Positions 1-11,800 of a stretch of 64,000 bases of DNA are shown one piece after another (position 1 is the first letter of the stretch; each line of letters begins with the position of its first letter). The notes under the pieces were generated by a model, which had not been told where the DNA came from, did not search any database, and was given only the letters and a program-made list of their open reading frames with translations. The position numbers and the translations under genes are program-made. The DNA is from Adiantum capillus-veneris (taxonomy: Eukaryota > Streptophyta > Polypodiopsida > Polypodiales > Pteridaceae): positions 29,036,946 to 29,100,945 of the forward strand of contig CM043969.1 of the NCBI GenBank assembly GCA_014529385.2. Direction: 5' to 3'.

Positions 1-3000
1 TAGTCTCCATTGTCTCGACTGAATCTGAATCATCCTCGAGGTCATTCATATACACGGGGTCATCTCTTGTTCCTATGTTTGTTTTGGAACTTGGCTTTGA
101 ATTTTCCGTATTCTGCGACTTCTTCCTTCGTGTCTTCCTTTTCTTTGCTTGGATAATTGACGCGGTATCTCTCTCTTCGAGGATATGTCCTGGCCCTTGA
201 AGCATGGACCGTGTAATCGCATAAGCGGGTGCGACGGTGGTATTGGTGATGTCACACTAGCAATTTCGACCAAATTCAGGGGTGTGATTTTAGGCGCATT
301 TGGGTTATAGGGGCATTGGGCAATCAAGTGATCTATGCCACAACGATTACATGTGAGTATTGGCATTGCAGACGTGCTCCCTTGATTCACTTGCATCTGT
401 GCAGCATTCTTTTGCAGCCTAATAGGGCACTCCGCTACTCGATGTGGTCCACCACACTCGTAGCATTGAAGAGGTGGCCTCCTAGCCTGGGTGTTGATAT
501 TTTGACCTCTGGATGCGAGAGCAGCAGCTTGATAAACCGGCTTGACTTGTCCCCAACAATCTTCCATGTAGTATATAGGACACTCTTCCAATGTATCAAG
601 TCCGTAGGCAATACTAGTGTCTATTTCCTCCTCACAACCATCTGCATAAGCGTTTGATGGCTCGCAACCCACTTGGTTCATAGGGGCGACTCTTGGATGC
701 GGGGGTCTGCGGTCCTAGCACAGGAGGTGGTAGCGGTGTAGCTTGTACAACATTTTGAGATCTAGGGACCATGTGTTGCGGTAGTTGCTCAACAGTGGAG
801 CAGGCATCAATACAGGAGCTCGAGCGCATCCGTCCAGGCTACAGGTGGTCTATTTGCCATCATACGTTTGATCATTAAACAATCCTTAGCTTGGTGACCA
901 TACCTACCACATGCGTTGCAAGTTCCATTAAATTTTACTCTAAACGTAGGGCACTCACTAGTGCTATGTGGACCTAAGCAAATGGAACACCATTGTTGCT
1001 CCCTTCTTGGATACATGTGACTATTTTGAGGGGGTCGATTATCCTTAAGAGACTCTTGGATTGCCTTGGTGAGGTCTGTCAAGAATGTCTCAAATACCTT
1101 TGGCTCATTGGCAATGGGCTTTGCAGTCATGGGTTCATACTCAATGGCTTGTGAGCTAGTGGATCTCGTGTCAGTAGACACCCTCATGCCTGCTATCATC
1201 AAGTTGTCCTCTAATTGGATTGCATTGGCAGTGACATCTTCCCAGGTTGTGATACCTCTAATCACTAGTCCATTATAGATTCCTTCATTCCTCAACCCTC
1301 GAATGAATCGATCAAGCAGTTGGTTATTGTTGAAGCGCTCATTTACAGGGCAGCGAGAGTTTAAGTGCTTTAGACGACTAATGAAGTCCCTTACTGACTC
1401 TCCTTCCTTACGTTCGGCCTTCTGTAGCTGAGATGCTACACCCCAAAGCACACCCTTCTCGTATGTACTCCTTTAGAAACAACCTTCGAAGGGTAGGGTA
1501 GATTGTTTTCTCGTCCACCCTTAGGGTCCTATACCAATCTCCAGCCTCCCACTTAATGTCAAGCTTAAGGCATTGCACTTATGTAGTTCGTTGCGTTCCC
1601 CTAAGGAATCACATACTTGTTCAAACACTTCAATGTGTTTCCTAGCATCTTCGTCCCCATTGAATTTTTGCGTGAGTTTGGCAATTTGTACTGCCTTACT
1701 TCTAGGCTCTCTATCAGATGCATGACGCATATTTTCCGCGATAGATCGACCTATGGTTTGAGCAAACGCTGCCAAGTCACCTATGTGAGGAGGCAGGGCC
1801 GGTGGAGGTACTCTTGGAATCATATGTGGGAGAGGAACGGGTACCGGTCTTGGCATATGTGTGGATGATGCAGGATATGAAACATAACCGGGTCATAGGT
1901 CCACTCGGATAAGAGCTAGGGAGCGGCACTCGAGGAGCATAAGCAAGTGGTACAATTGGAGGTGTGGGGGCCATGTGTGCATAAGGGGCTAGAGGCACAT
2001 ATGGTCGAGGCCCCATATTAGGTACTACGACACTAGGTAGTGGCACTGCGCTAACCGTAGATGTCATCGGTACATTCTCTGTCAGGCTTATCCCTGGAGT
2101 GAGCACTGTGTTTTCCTTAATAGAGGGTTGAGCCAAGTTAGGGAAGCTAAAGTTTTCGCTCGGAGGCTCAGATTGCATAGAGACCCCAGGTGAAATGACG
2201 TAAGATGGGTCCATGGGGCTCATTAGAGGAGTCTCCATTTGTGATAGAGTAGGCTGTTGAGCCTTGCTCGTATCCAGAAATCTCATGGGGCCATTGAGAG
2301 TATATTTACCCCTCGGTTTTGCCTTTCTGATTGAATAATGCCATGGATAACATTACAGATCATTTTCTGTTGATCTTCGATGCTCGTGGCACTAGAGGTG
2401 GATTGTACAATCTCTATCCATCCTACATGGTAGGCGTGGCCAGAGTGTAGATCCGTCAACACCTCAGTGTGGAGGTTCGTATGTCCAATGATCATTAATG
2501 AACAATCCTTCTAGAGTCGACGTGTTAACGGTTTCTTGTGAGGTAGAAGCAATGTTGCTCCCCGTGGTTTTACTTGCCACCAACGGTACTCTAGAGGGAA
2601 CTTCTGAAGGAGGCAGCTCAACAGGGCCTTCTTGGTAAGAAGTTGGTAGGATATCCACATGGACACTCTTTGGGGGTGTGGGGTCCACGTGCGATGTGAA
2701 AGGAGAGTCCACTTCCCCACCCCCTTCGTGTGCTTCATTTGCATCAGGTTCCGAGCGAGTAGCTCTACCTAACGTTTCCATGAAACGGCTAAACATACTA
2801 GTACTAGGCTGTGGAGCTTCGGAAGGTGCATGGCCTTCTCTCTCAGTGTTTTGGGTAGGGTATGCTTCCATGATTTCTGAGTCGGAGGAGGAATCACTAG
2901 CGGCTATTTTAGGGTCTTGGGTGGTGCTACCTTGTGTCCCCGCTGAGGGTCTAGATCCTATCGTGGATGGGTAATGGGTGTCCGTATGAACAGAGGCACC

Positions 3001-3045
3001 CTCAATATGCTCGTGTTCTAGCACCCGCCCAGAGCATAAGTGCAT
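1..3045 (-). pseudogene. Broken gag-protease reading frame of element A copy 1
   Basis: This is the counterpart of the open frame at 57352-62532. It starts at an ATG at 3043-3045 and includes the Gag domain and all four CCHC zinc knuckles. Compared base by base with copy 2 it has single-base insertions or deletions near 236, 699, 817, 1545, 1894, 2293 and 2475. These break it into seven overlapping open pieces. The protease part lies beyond the window edge. The small-indel pattern with otherwise high identity suggests either recent decay or sequencing or assembly error, and the two cannot be told apart here. Confidence 0.85.
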
Positions 3046-3424
3046 GTGCTTTTGATACCCTAAGGTGTCAAAAAGCTGCTTTAGGAGGCCTTGTGACTAG
3101 TTTTTAGCGTGTCTTTTGTTTGTTTTTTTGCTAGATTTTTTTGAGCGTGTCGTGGAATGGGCTGTGTGATAGCTCAAAACGAGCGTATCGGTCAGAGGGT
3201 CGTGCCGTGCTTTACAGCCCTCCGTTTGGTCACTCTATGCCCTCGGAATCCCTAAAACTGTCAATTTCCAGTAGGGAACTAGGCCCAAACTAGAAAGTCT
3301 AAGGGTGCAAGTGGGAAGAGAAAGGAGGAGAGTGGAGGACTTGTCCCACATGCTCTCATTCTCTCTTGAGGGAGTAGGGTATATATATAAGAGTGAGTCT
3401 AGTATATATCATAAGATTGAGGAC

Positions 3425-3935
3425 TGAGGCCTGGGCTTGGGCTTGGGCTTGGGCTTGGGAAAATGATCCCGATCCCGATCTACCTTTTATACAAACCAAC
3501 CCGTACGTTTTGAGAGTCGTGTTTTTTATTTTTGAAAAATTTCGCCACCCACTCGCTCGCGTTTTTTATTTCCGAATTTATTTTTTATTTTTTTTTTTCG
3601 AAATTTTTTTTTTTCTCAAAAAACTTTTTTTTTTCCCGAAAAATTATTTTTTTTGTTTTTGTTTTTTTTGATGCAGAAAAACGCAGCAATTAAAAAAATG
3701 CAGAAAAACGCAAAAAAACAGAAATTGCAGAAAACTGGCAGAAAAACGCAGAAAATGCAGAAAACGCAGAAAATGCACAGAAATTGCTGAAAATGCAGAA
3801 AATGCAGAAAAACGCAGAAATTGCAGAACTTGACAGAAATTGAAAACGCCGAACTTGAAATTGCAGAAATTGAAAAAACGCAGACAATAGCAGAAATTGA
3901 AACTTGACAGCAATTGCAGAAAACGCAAAAAACAG
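3425..3935 (-). repeat. Low-complexity leader of element A copy 1
   Basis: Between the primer binding site and gag there are tandem GGGCTT hexamers (about 3430-3460), a long T/A homopolymer-rich stretch (about 3528-3670), and a degenerate minisatellite (about 3675-3930). The minisatellite is built from CAGAAAATG and CAGAAATTG words. The open frames that cross it are F/C/S-rich artefacts of the repeat and are not called as genes. Confidence 0.8.
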
Positions 3936-4028
3936 AAATCTCCACACACTCCTTCCCTGCCCTTTCCTATGATACAAATTGCACCACAAGGAAGCGTAAA
4001 GTGCTAACCGAGCTTAGTGTAGGGCATA

Positions 4029-4046
4029 TCCCCGACAGCGGCGCCA
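4029..4046 (-). other. Primer binding site of element A copy 1 (tRNA-Asp type)
   Basis: Read on the minus strand this is TGGCGCCGCTGTCGGGGA, four bases inside the LTR end. Plant tRNA-Asp ends in CCCCGGCAACGGCGCCA, so 16 of the 18 positions are complementary. Copy 2 has one mismatch fewer. Athila-type plant Ty3 elements use the same primer. Confidence 0.75.
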
Positions 4047-4050
4047 AAAA

Positions 4051-4625
4051 TGTGCGCTCCTTGCCGCACTGTCGAAGCAAGGGACTTGCCAATACACCGT
4101 ATGCGAGCCACAAACGGCTCCAAGCACACAACAAGCCTAAACTAGCAAGCTCAAGAAAACAAAGGGTGTGTCACTCACCGCTCTACGCTCGCCTTCGTGG
4201 TGGATTCCTCGCCGCGATGAAGAAGAAGCTGCAGTCGTGCCGCGCTCAACCGCTTCGCCGCCGTCGTGCCTTCGTAATGCTCGATCGCACACACACTCTC
4301 CCTCTCTCTCTCTCTCACACACACACACACAAGGAGGTGAAGAAGAAGAAGATGGAGATGGAGCAAGAGCACTCTTCAATTGCACAAATGAGAGAATGAG
4401 TAAAAATTAGGTTTAGTTGGCTTTTATAGGAGCTCACCCCATTCACACTTGGGCGCCCATGCTTAACCAACTAATCCCTTGAATGTCCAAGTTAAAGTGC
4501 GCCTCTCATCGGCGATCACTCTACCTTTCCCTATTGGTCCGACAAGCCCGGTACCTGACTCTACCAAATACATAATACATTTCCGTCGTAGGTGATCAGG
4601 TGTCCGTGTGCCGTGAGGGTTAACA
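4051..4625 (-). repeat. 5' LTR of element A copy 1
   Basis: This 575 bp block is bounded by TGTTAACC and ...GCACA (minus orientation) and aligns over its whole length with 55714-56288. It contains a (CT)n/(CA)n tract near 4298-4330 and a TATAAAA box at 4422-4428. The outer edge is fixed by the point where similarity to copy 2 stops. The inner edge is fixed by the adjacent primer binding site. Confidence 0.85.
4422..4428 (-). promoter_or_regulatory. TATA box in the LTR of element A copy 1
   Basis: TATAAAA on the minus strand, conserved in copy 2 at 55911-55917. It lies about 200 bp inside the LTR, a usual U3 position. Confidence 0.5.
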
Positions 4626-6150
4626 ACAACACTACGAGCTTAGGAGATAGAAACAATGGAGAGAACTTGAAGAGAAAGCTCAGAGGTTGTTCGAGGAAAG
4701 AATGAAGTCAAAGTCGACTAAATTCAAGGAACCAAAGACGAAATCGAGAGGTTTAGTATTGGTAGATAAATTTTACAAACCCATCAATGCAGTCCTTGAA
4801 GCTTTTCAAGCAGGCAAGACAATGGAAACAAAATGGAAGAACTACCTAACTCGTGATATGGAAGTTGTACAGACATAATATCACCAAAACTTAGTGCAAA
4901 CCACTCAAACGACGCTTGAAGCCCAAAAACACAGATTGTTGTGCAATCCAAACTATCTCAATTTAGGCTATTGTGGATGGCTTAGGCCTGATGACCCAGT
5001 AGGCCTGCGAGATCTTTTTTGAAATTGTCCATGGCACAAGGCTTGGAAAAAGATAGATTAGCTTTATCCAAAGCCTCTTCTATTTTACAACATGAAAAAC
5101 ACCCCATAGGACACTTTACGTAAGAAATGTCCCAAACATTGTCAATAAGTATGTATAGACTAGTCTAAACTTTTTGTCTATGCTCAAAACTTTCCAAGAA
5201 GATTGTTCATTTTTGTGGTTTTCCAGCCTAGGTAATTAAGCTCATCTATTTACAACTTCGAGGTGTCATATTTTTAGGTTTCTTAGGGTTGAAACTTTCA
5301 GTGCTTCACGTTGAAACTTCATGCTACAAAAGTTGCAGATTGCACGATATCTTGGTGTAGGGCGTAGCCTTTTAAATGCGATTGGTAAGCTTAAGCTTTG
5401 TTCATACTGCAGATAGCTACTTGCACCCTTTTCCACCACGATAGGACTCTTGGACTGTCGAGTGTGTCATTCACACACAACTATGAAAAAGCAAGCAAGT
5501 GTAGGTTGTAGTGCCATGCAATTGGTTGGACAGGTGAAGCACAAATTGTGAGTTGGGTGGGTAGGTCGAAACATGGAGGCGACTTCTTGGGCGTGAGTCA
5601 ACACAACAAATAAGCATGGATATCAGAGATCGTTGTGCAATCCAAACTGTCTCAATTTAGGCCATTGTGATGATTGGTCCACCTGTGAAAAGGAGGGGTG
5701 GGGTGGGGTGGGTTGGGCAACCTTAAGTCCCAATTTTAAGATCATGATGGCTTAGGCCTAACGACCCAAACTGCGTGTGGAAGATGGCTTGGGAAAGTAT
5801 ATATTGGCTTTTTCCAAAGACTCCAACCCCAAAAATTACTCTCTCAAATTTGCACGAGGAACAAAATTTTACCAAAAAAATTGAAATTAATATGGATATT
5901 ACCTAGTCAAATCTCAATCAGAAGGATTTGCAAAAATAATTTTTTTTAGAGACTTGCCCTGGCATGTGGGGTAACAAAGGATCCAATCGCTTCGCCATGT
6001 GTATCAGAGTGATTCGCTGCAGTCTTCCTTGGACTAATGTGAATGTGAATGTGTAATGTCTAATGCTTCAAGAGATTGCGAGTCCTCGAAACGATAATGC
6101 CATAGGGATAGTACAGCTGGAGCGAGGTATCTGTCGTAACACCACCGGCG
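4626..6150. other. Intergenic DNA upstream of the YbaB-family gene
   Basis: No gene is recognised. An open frame of 63 codons at 4687-4878 has no family resemblance that I can name. Two short segments recur: 4937-4986 resembles 5632-5671 (TTGTGCAATCCAAACT...), and 4976-4998 resembles 5747-5769. They look like remnants of one old dispersed repeat. The last 150-200 bp should hold the promoter and 5' UTR of the next gene, but no clear TATA box is seen. Confidence 0.5.
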
Positions 6151-7560
6151 ATGGCGAGCTTGTCTGCATCATCGGCACAAGTTCTGCAGCATTCTCACTA
6201 CGGTAACCCTTATGTCGTGATTCTTGTTTGCTGCTTTCATCTATGGCGAGCTTGTCTGCATAGTTCTGTAGCATTCTTGCTATGGAAATTTCATTTGCGT
6301 GTTGCTTTCATTTCTATGTGTGTGCGCTCGCCCATTTGTTTGTTCATGTGTGCTCCTTGCTCCTAGTGCGTAGTGGAGCTGGAGTTTGAACTGTTGACGC
6401 TGGTCGTTCATTTTGTAGGCTCTCTTTCTTTTCCGTCCTTGTCTGCGGCAAAGCTCCCGCAGAGCTCCCACATCCAGAAAAGCTCTTTGAAAGTCACAGC
6501 CCTTTTTGGCGGTGGGAAAAAGGAAAATACAGAAAATCCAGATGAGGCTTCGAAAAAGGTTTCGCTTTACCATTTTGCTAGATGCCAATAAGGTTTTCCT
6601 GATAATGTTGTCACTTAACATACACTTGTTGTTACTTTTTGTCTTCCTTCTATACCTCTAATGGAAAGGCAGGCTTAGCTTATGAGAGAACGGTGCATTT
6701 TGAATATTTTCAAATCACGGTCTTTGTTGATGTGGCAGTATGAGGGTTCTTTCTGGTTCTTTCATTGTAATGCATATATTTGCGGAGATTTGGTCTAGTA
6801 AACTTTTCTCCTTCGGTTTTTCACACTTCCCAATTATGTGAGCATCGCTTTGAGTATCGGGAATGTACAATTCCTGACCCAAATTAAAAATCTTTTGGAG
6901 ATGAACAAGTTTGAGTGTGGATTGTCATTATATATTTTTGTTGGAGTGCCTTGTGCATTGCCAAGTGAATGTAAACCTGTAAAGCACAAGCTACTCTGTT
7001 ACCTTCGTACTTTTTGTCTTGAGAAAATCCATTTGAGCCGGTGTGAAAAGGGTAATGGGTAAGGTCAATATGGTGGTTTTTGAAGATATTTGAGGCAGGG
7101 TGAAATGAATCGTTGATGCTAAGTCAAGGTGTTGAAGAATATTATATACCTATAAATTGTTAAGGATTCAAAGTAGATTAACAATGGAAAAGAGAACAGC
7201 AAGTATACCCGGCACTTGGGCAATAGAAAGAATTTGTTTTCTGCATGTGATCTGAAATGGATGATTGACATTCTTTGGTAATTCTGCAGGCCTACATTTC
7301 ATTTTTATACTTTAAAAAACTTAGGTGCCAAACTATGATGATAAATATAAAGAGCATTTACTTCAAAATAGGTCATTTTTTTAGCTACAGTTAGAGCTCG
7401 ACTCTACACACTGGCTGGCTGTCCACGTATGACCGTTTTCTGGTGGACATCATGCGTAGTGCTATCAGCTGCTTATTATGGTTGGGAACCTTCTTTTGGT
7501 CTAGGGCTTGGCACACATTATTAGTGATATTGATGCAGAGTAACACAAACGAAGGCATCA

Positions 7561-7598
<38 letters not shown>

Positions 7599-8800
7599 GG
7601 GTTCGCGAGCTTTTCTTTGAGGTTGTCCTCCCCTGGGCAAGGGGTGGCCCTGTGGGAGGGCGTTTGGATCCAGCCCTGCCCTACACAAGCCCATAGACAA
7701 GGTCAAGGCGTTTGTTGGTAGCACAGCAGCCACCGGCAGGTCGTGGCCTCGCTCCATAGTCCTTGCTTTCGGCAGCAAGTCGTCGCCTCTGTAGGCCCGC
7801 CTGCAGTAGGTCGTCAAGGCCCAATGCAGAGGGGCACACGATATTGTTTGAATGATGCTTTCCTGAGCAAATCCAAAGGTTTCTTTGGATTTTGCACCTC
7901 TTTGTTTTCATGAACCCTTCAATGGTTCTTGCATCGAGCTCTCCCCGGATTTATAGACCTTCCCAAGCATAGGGATGACTATTCCAAAGACCCTTGCTAG
8001 AACACGATCGAGATTTGCAACTGTGCTAGTAACCCCTAGCAAACTTGATCTAATTACTCAGCTTCAAGCAACTCTCGATCGAGTCTTGGAAGAGAACTTT
8101 GAACTCAAATCTCCCCTCAGCAAGTTAGAAGAATGCTTCAATTCTATGGTTGACCTCGCCACCGACAAGGTAAAGGAGGTTGAGCCAAAGGTTAGCCAAG
8201 CTCATTCAACAACCATCGCCCAAGTGAAGACTTGTGTAACAAAGGAGCTCTGAGAACGAAGACTTCAAGAAGACAATGCCCTCAAGGTCCACATCAATGG
8301 GCTCCCCTCGACGTGGTGCACCGTCGAGGACACCCTTGAAGAAGCAATTACTAAACTCAACGACAGTCTTAAACCAATCAACATCAAACCGTCGCTTGGA
8401 TCAATGATACACATCGACATGTGTGTCCCGAGCATTGTGTCCTTACCTTCAAGGACATAGAGGAGCGGGTGAAGCTTTTACGTCAATCCCGCCTCCTCAA
8501 AGGAACAAAGCTTTGGATTATTGAGGAGTTGACCACGAATCAACTCAAAATTAAAAAGGATGAGCTCAAGAAGATGTCTGAAGCGCGCAAACAAGGTAAA
8601 TGGGCAGTCTACCGAGGTGGTAAAACTATCATCCAGGAGTTTCGAACTTCGAAAGGGGCTCTCCCCTCAATTGCTTCCCCTTAGGTTTTGTTCCTTTCTT
8701 TTTTCTCCGATGGACCCTCAACTTCATGTATAAGCATGTCGTTGTAAAGTTTTGCACCTGGTCCCATGGGTCATATTTGACCTCCGTGGACGATAATACA

Positions 8801-8832
<32 letters not shown>

Positions 8833-11800
8833 TACACACACAACTAGAGTAAATATTGTAACATACTGTGAGGATTCTAGATGCTAATCCTTAATTAAGT
8901 ACTTAAACTCATGATTAAGACTTAAGAAACTTGAACTGTACTCAAGACAAGACTTAGAAGACTCTGTGTTTGATTCATTGATTGTGTGATACAAGGGCTC
9001 CTTATATAGGAGACGAAGAGACATAAATGAAAAGACACGTCTCTTGGTTAAGAGACACGACTTAAGACGTAAAGACATCCTTTCGGCGAAGAGCTGCAAC
9101 CATTGGGCGAAGAGTCGCACCCGTAGAGTGAAGGGGTGCGACCATTCGTCGAAGGAGTGTGGCTTTTGACGAAGAGGCACGTCTCTTGGGCGAAGGGTTG
9201 TGACCATCCAAGCGCAGGGGTCCTCCTTGGCATGGCACTTCGCGTATCTGCAACTAGGAGTAGATGTATTGCTGTTAACATAGTCACAATCGTGACATTC
9301 CCTCCCATTTAAAATGAGAGCCCGTGTCAAAGAAATGACTTCTGATGTCGATAGAACTCTGGAAAAGCATTGAATCTTCGAAAATCTTCAGTCTTTGAGT
9401 TATCTGAAGTCTTTGTCTTTAACCTTTGCTTCTTGCGAAACCTTTTTGCTTTGACTGCTAAGTCCCGTATCATTGCATTGTTCAAAGACTTTTTTGAGGA
9501 ATCTGTCTTAATCAGGTTGACTGCAACAAGAGGTTGATCTTCAAAATCCTTCTCGTGATGTAAGATTTCTTGTTCAAAATCTTTCAGTAACTGCGAAATA
9601 TTTGGGGAAGAGGAAATCTTCTCAAGATACTCTTCAGATAGGGTAACTTCAACTTTAGTAATCACTGGAGAGGATTTTGGTTTGAGACTGTAATCATCTT
9701 CCAATAACAAATCCCAAAATTCTTTAGAATCATCTTCTAGAACTGTAACTTCATGACTTGTAATTGGCATATTATCATCCAGTAAAGAATCAAAGAAAGC
9801 ATAGTCGTCTTCAGACTCGGAATCTGCAACTATATCTTTATCTTTGTCTTCATCAATTGATTCAGGAAAAGTTAATGAATTAAAAAATTCATCAATAATA
9901 ATATCTGTATCTGCATCGAAAGTCATATTCTCTTCATAATCCACTGTATCATGCTGTTTGACTAGTACACGTGAGGCTTGAATCACTCTTTGCGCATGAG
10001 AAAGCCCGTGTAAAGTCAATTTACGTCCATCTTTGAACAAGTTGATAGTATGTCCTCGAAAGCTAATTGCTGGATCATATTGAAATAACCAATGTTGACC
10101 AAGAATCATGTCGTAATAAGATAAAGGCATGACTTCAAAATCCAGTTGATCTGTATAAGTTTGAATCTCAAACTGCAACTGTCGAACTGTCTGATCACAA
10201 GTCAAAATTGATCCATGTGCTAATTCCACATCATATAAGTGAGATGTCTTCTAAGTTGGTAAACCAAGTTGTTGAACTATCTGAGTGTTGACGAAATTAT
10301 TAGAACATCCGCTGTCCACCAAAACATTGATGGAGCGACCATTGAGTGTTCCAAGAAGGCTCAAAACTTGCTTTGAGAGAGGCTCCAAAACTGAAGAATT
10401 GCACTGAGCATGCTTCATAAGAATACTCGTATCCTCTGAGACACGAATCGTATTGACCACAGATTTTCCTTTATCCTTAGCAGAATTTGGTTGTTTAAAA
10501 TTCGATGATGTTTACGCGTTGGAATTTCTTTTCGAATTAGCCGGATTTGGTCTCTTTGGACATTGATACCATTTATGGTCACCACTGCAAATTGTACATA
10601 ATCCTTCCTTCTTTGAAGTCGAAGATCCATTTGACGAAGAGCCTTGCTGAGTATTGGAATGCCGATCTTGAGAAAAATCACTTCCTTTACCACGATCAAG
10701 TGGAGGAACATGTGAAGAAGATCTGCTTTCAGATTGTCGATCTTGGGAATAGAACCTTGAAGTTGAATAAAGTTGCGTTGCTTGCTGTCTGAACTGAGAC
10801 TGATGTTGCTGACTTTGGCTATAGTTGTCTCTGCGATCGCGCTGTGAAAAGCGAGCGTTGTTTGAAGATCTGTTATCAGGGAAAAAATTCCATGTAGGGC
10901 GTCGATTATCGCCAAGACGCTCCACATAGGCAATTGCAGCATCCAAAGTGGTAGGGTTGTATTTGTGCACATCGTCCTTCAGGTAGGGTTCGATAAAGCT
11001 ATGAAGTTTATCAGAGGGACTAAGGCTCTCTATCTCTAGAGTTAGTCTTTGGAACTCTGTGATGTAAGCGGCCAAGGAACCTGTCTGGCTCAGGCGGCGA
11101 AGAGAGGACCGGGCATGAAAATCCGCTTTGGCAGATTCGAACGCCTTGCGAATAGTACGCCGGAATTTATCCCAAGAAGGTGTGTGTTTACCATCAGCAA
11201 CCCGTCGTTGCCACCAAAGAAATGCTGTATCCTTGAGCAGAGAACTAGCAAGTGCAACTTTTTTACTCTCGACCAAGTCTGTGTTCGATAAGTAAATCTC
11301 CATTTTGAACAGCCATTGGTCCAACACGCGCTTGTCACGGCGACCAGTGTACGGTTCCGGCAGTTTAACATCAAGCTTCTTCTTCTGTGCAGCATTAAAA
11401 ATTTTATAAAGTAATTGAAGTTCGCGATTGTCTACCTCTTCAGTTGGATCTGGTTCGTTCGGTTCATCCACTGAAGCTTCGGAAGAAGATGTTGAAGATG
11501 CTGCATTTGTAGTTCGAGAATCAGCAGGTCGACTTCGAGAAGTGTTTTCCGTGTGCATCTCATCCAAGCGAGTGTGAAGTGATGCGAGGCTTATGGAAAG
11601 TGTGGTCATTTGCTCCTTGATAAGAGTAAGGGCATTGTCAGATTGACCACCTCCGTCTTGAGAATTCGGCATGGTTACGCCTCAGAGGGAATTCTCGAAT
11701 AGGTGTAAGTTCTGGGTCGGGAACAGGTTCTGGGAATTGGAGCCGGAGAATCCGGAATAATAATAACCTTTGGTTCGGGTGCTGCCAATTGTTCGGGTTC

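Larger units (their letters stand above)
1..4625 (-). mobile_element. LTR retrotransposon A, copy 1 (5' portion, cut by window edge)
   Basis: In minus orientation this stretch carries an LTR, a primer binding site, a low-complexity leader and a gag-protease reading frame. The reverse complement matches 55714 to about 60395 nearly base for base, so these are two copies of one family. The element runs off the window at position 1, and its 3' LTR and target duplication cannot be seen. The protease type and layout fit a Ty3/gypsy-like element. No reverse transcriptase is present in the visible part, so the lineage is inferred. Confidence 0.85.

Noticed and set aside
3425-3460. GGGCTT tandem array as a telomere-like repeat
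   Set aside because: The unit is not a plant telomere unit and the array is a few copies long inside a retrotransposon leader.
3616-3989. Phe/Cys/Ser-rich open frames on the minus strand (and at 56350-56876)
   Set aside because: They arise from the TTTCTGCATTT minisatellite in the leader of element A and differ in all three frames.
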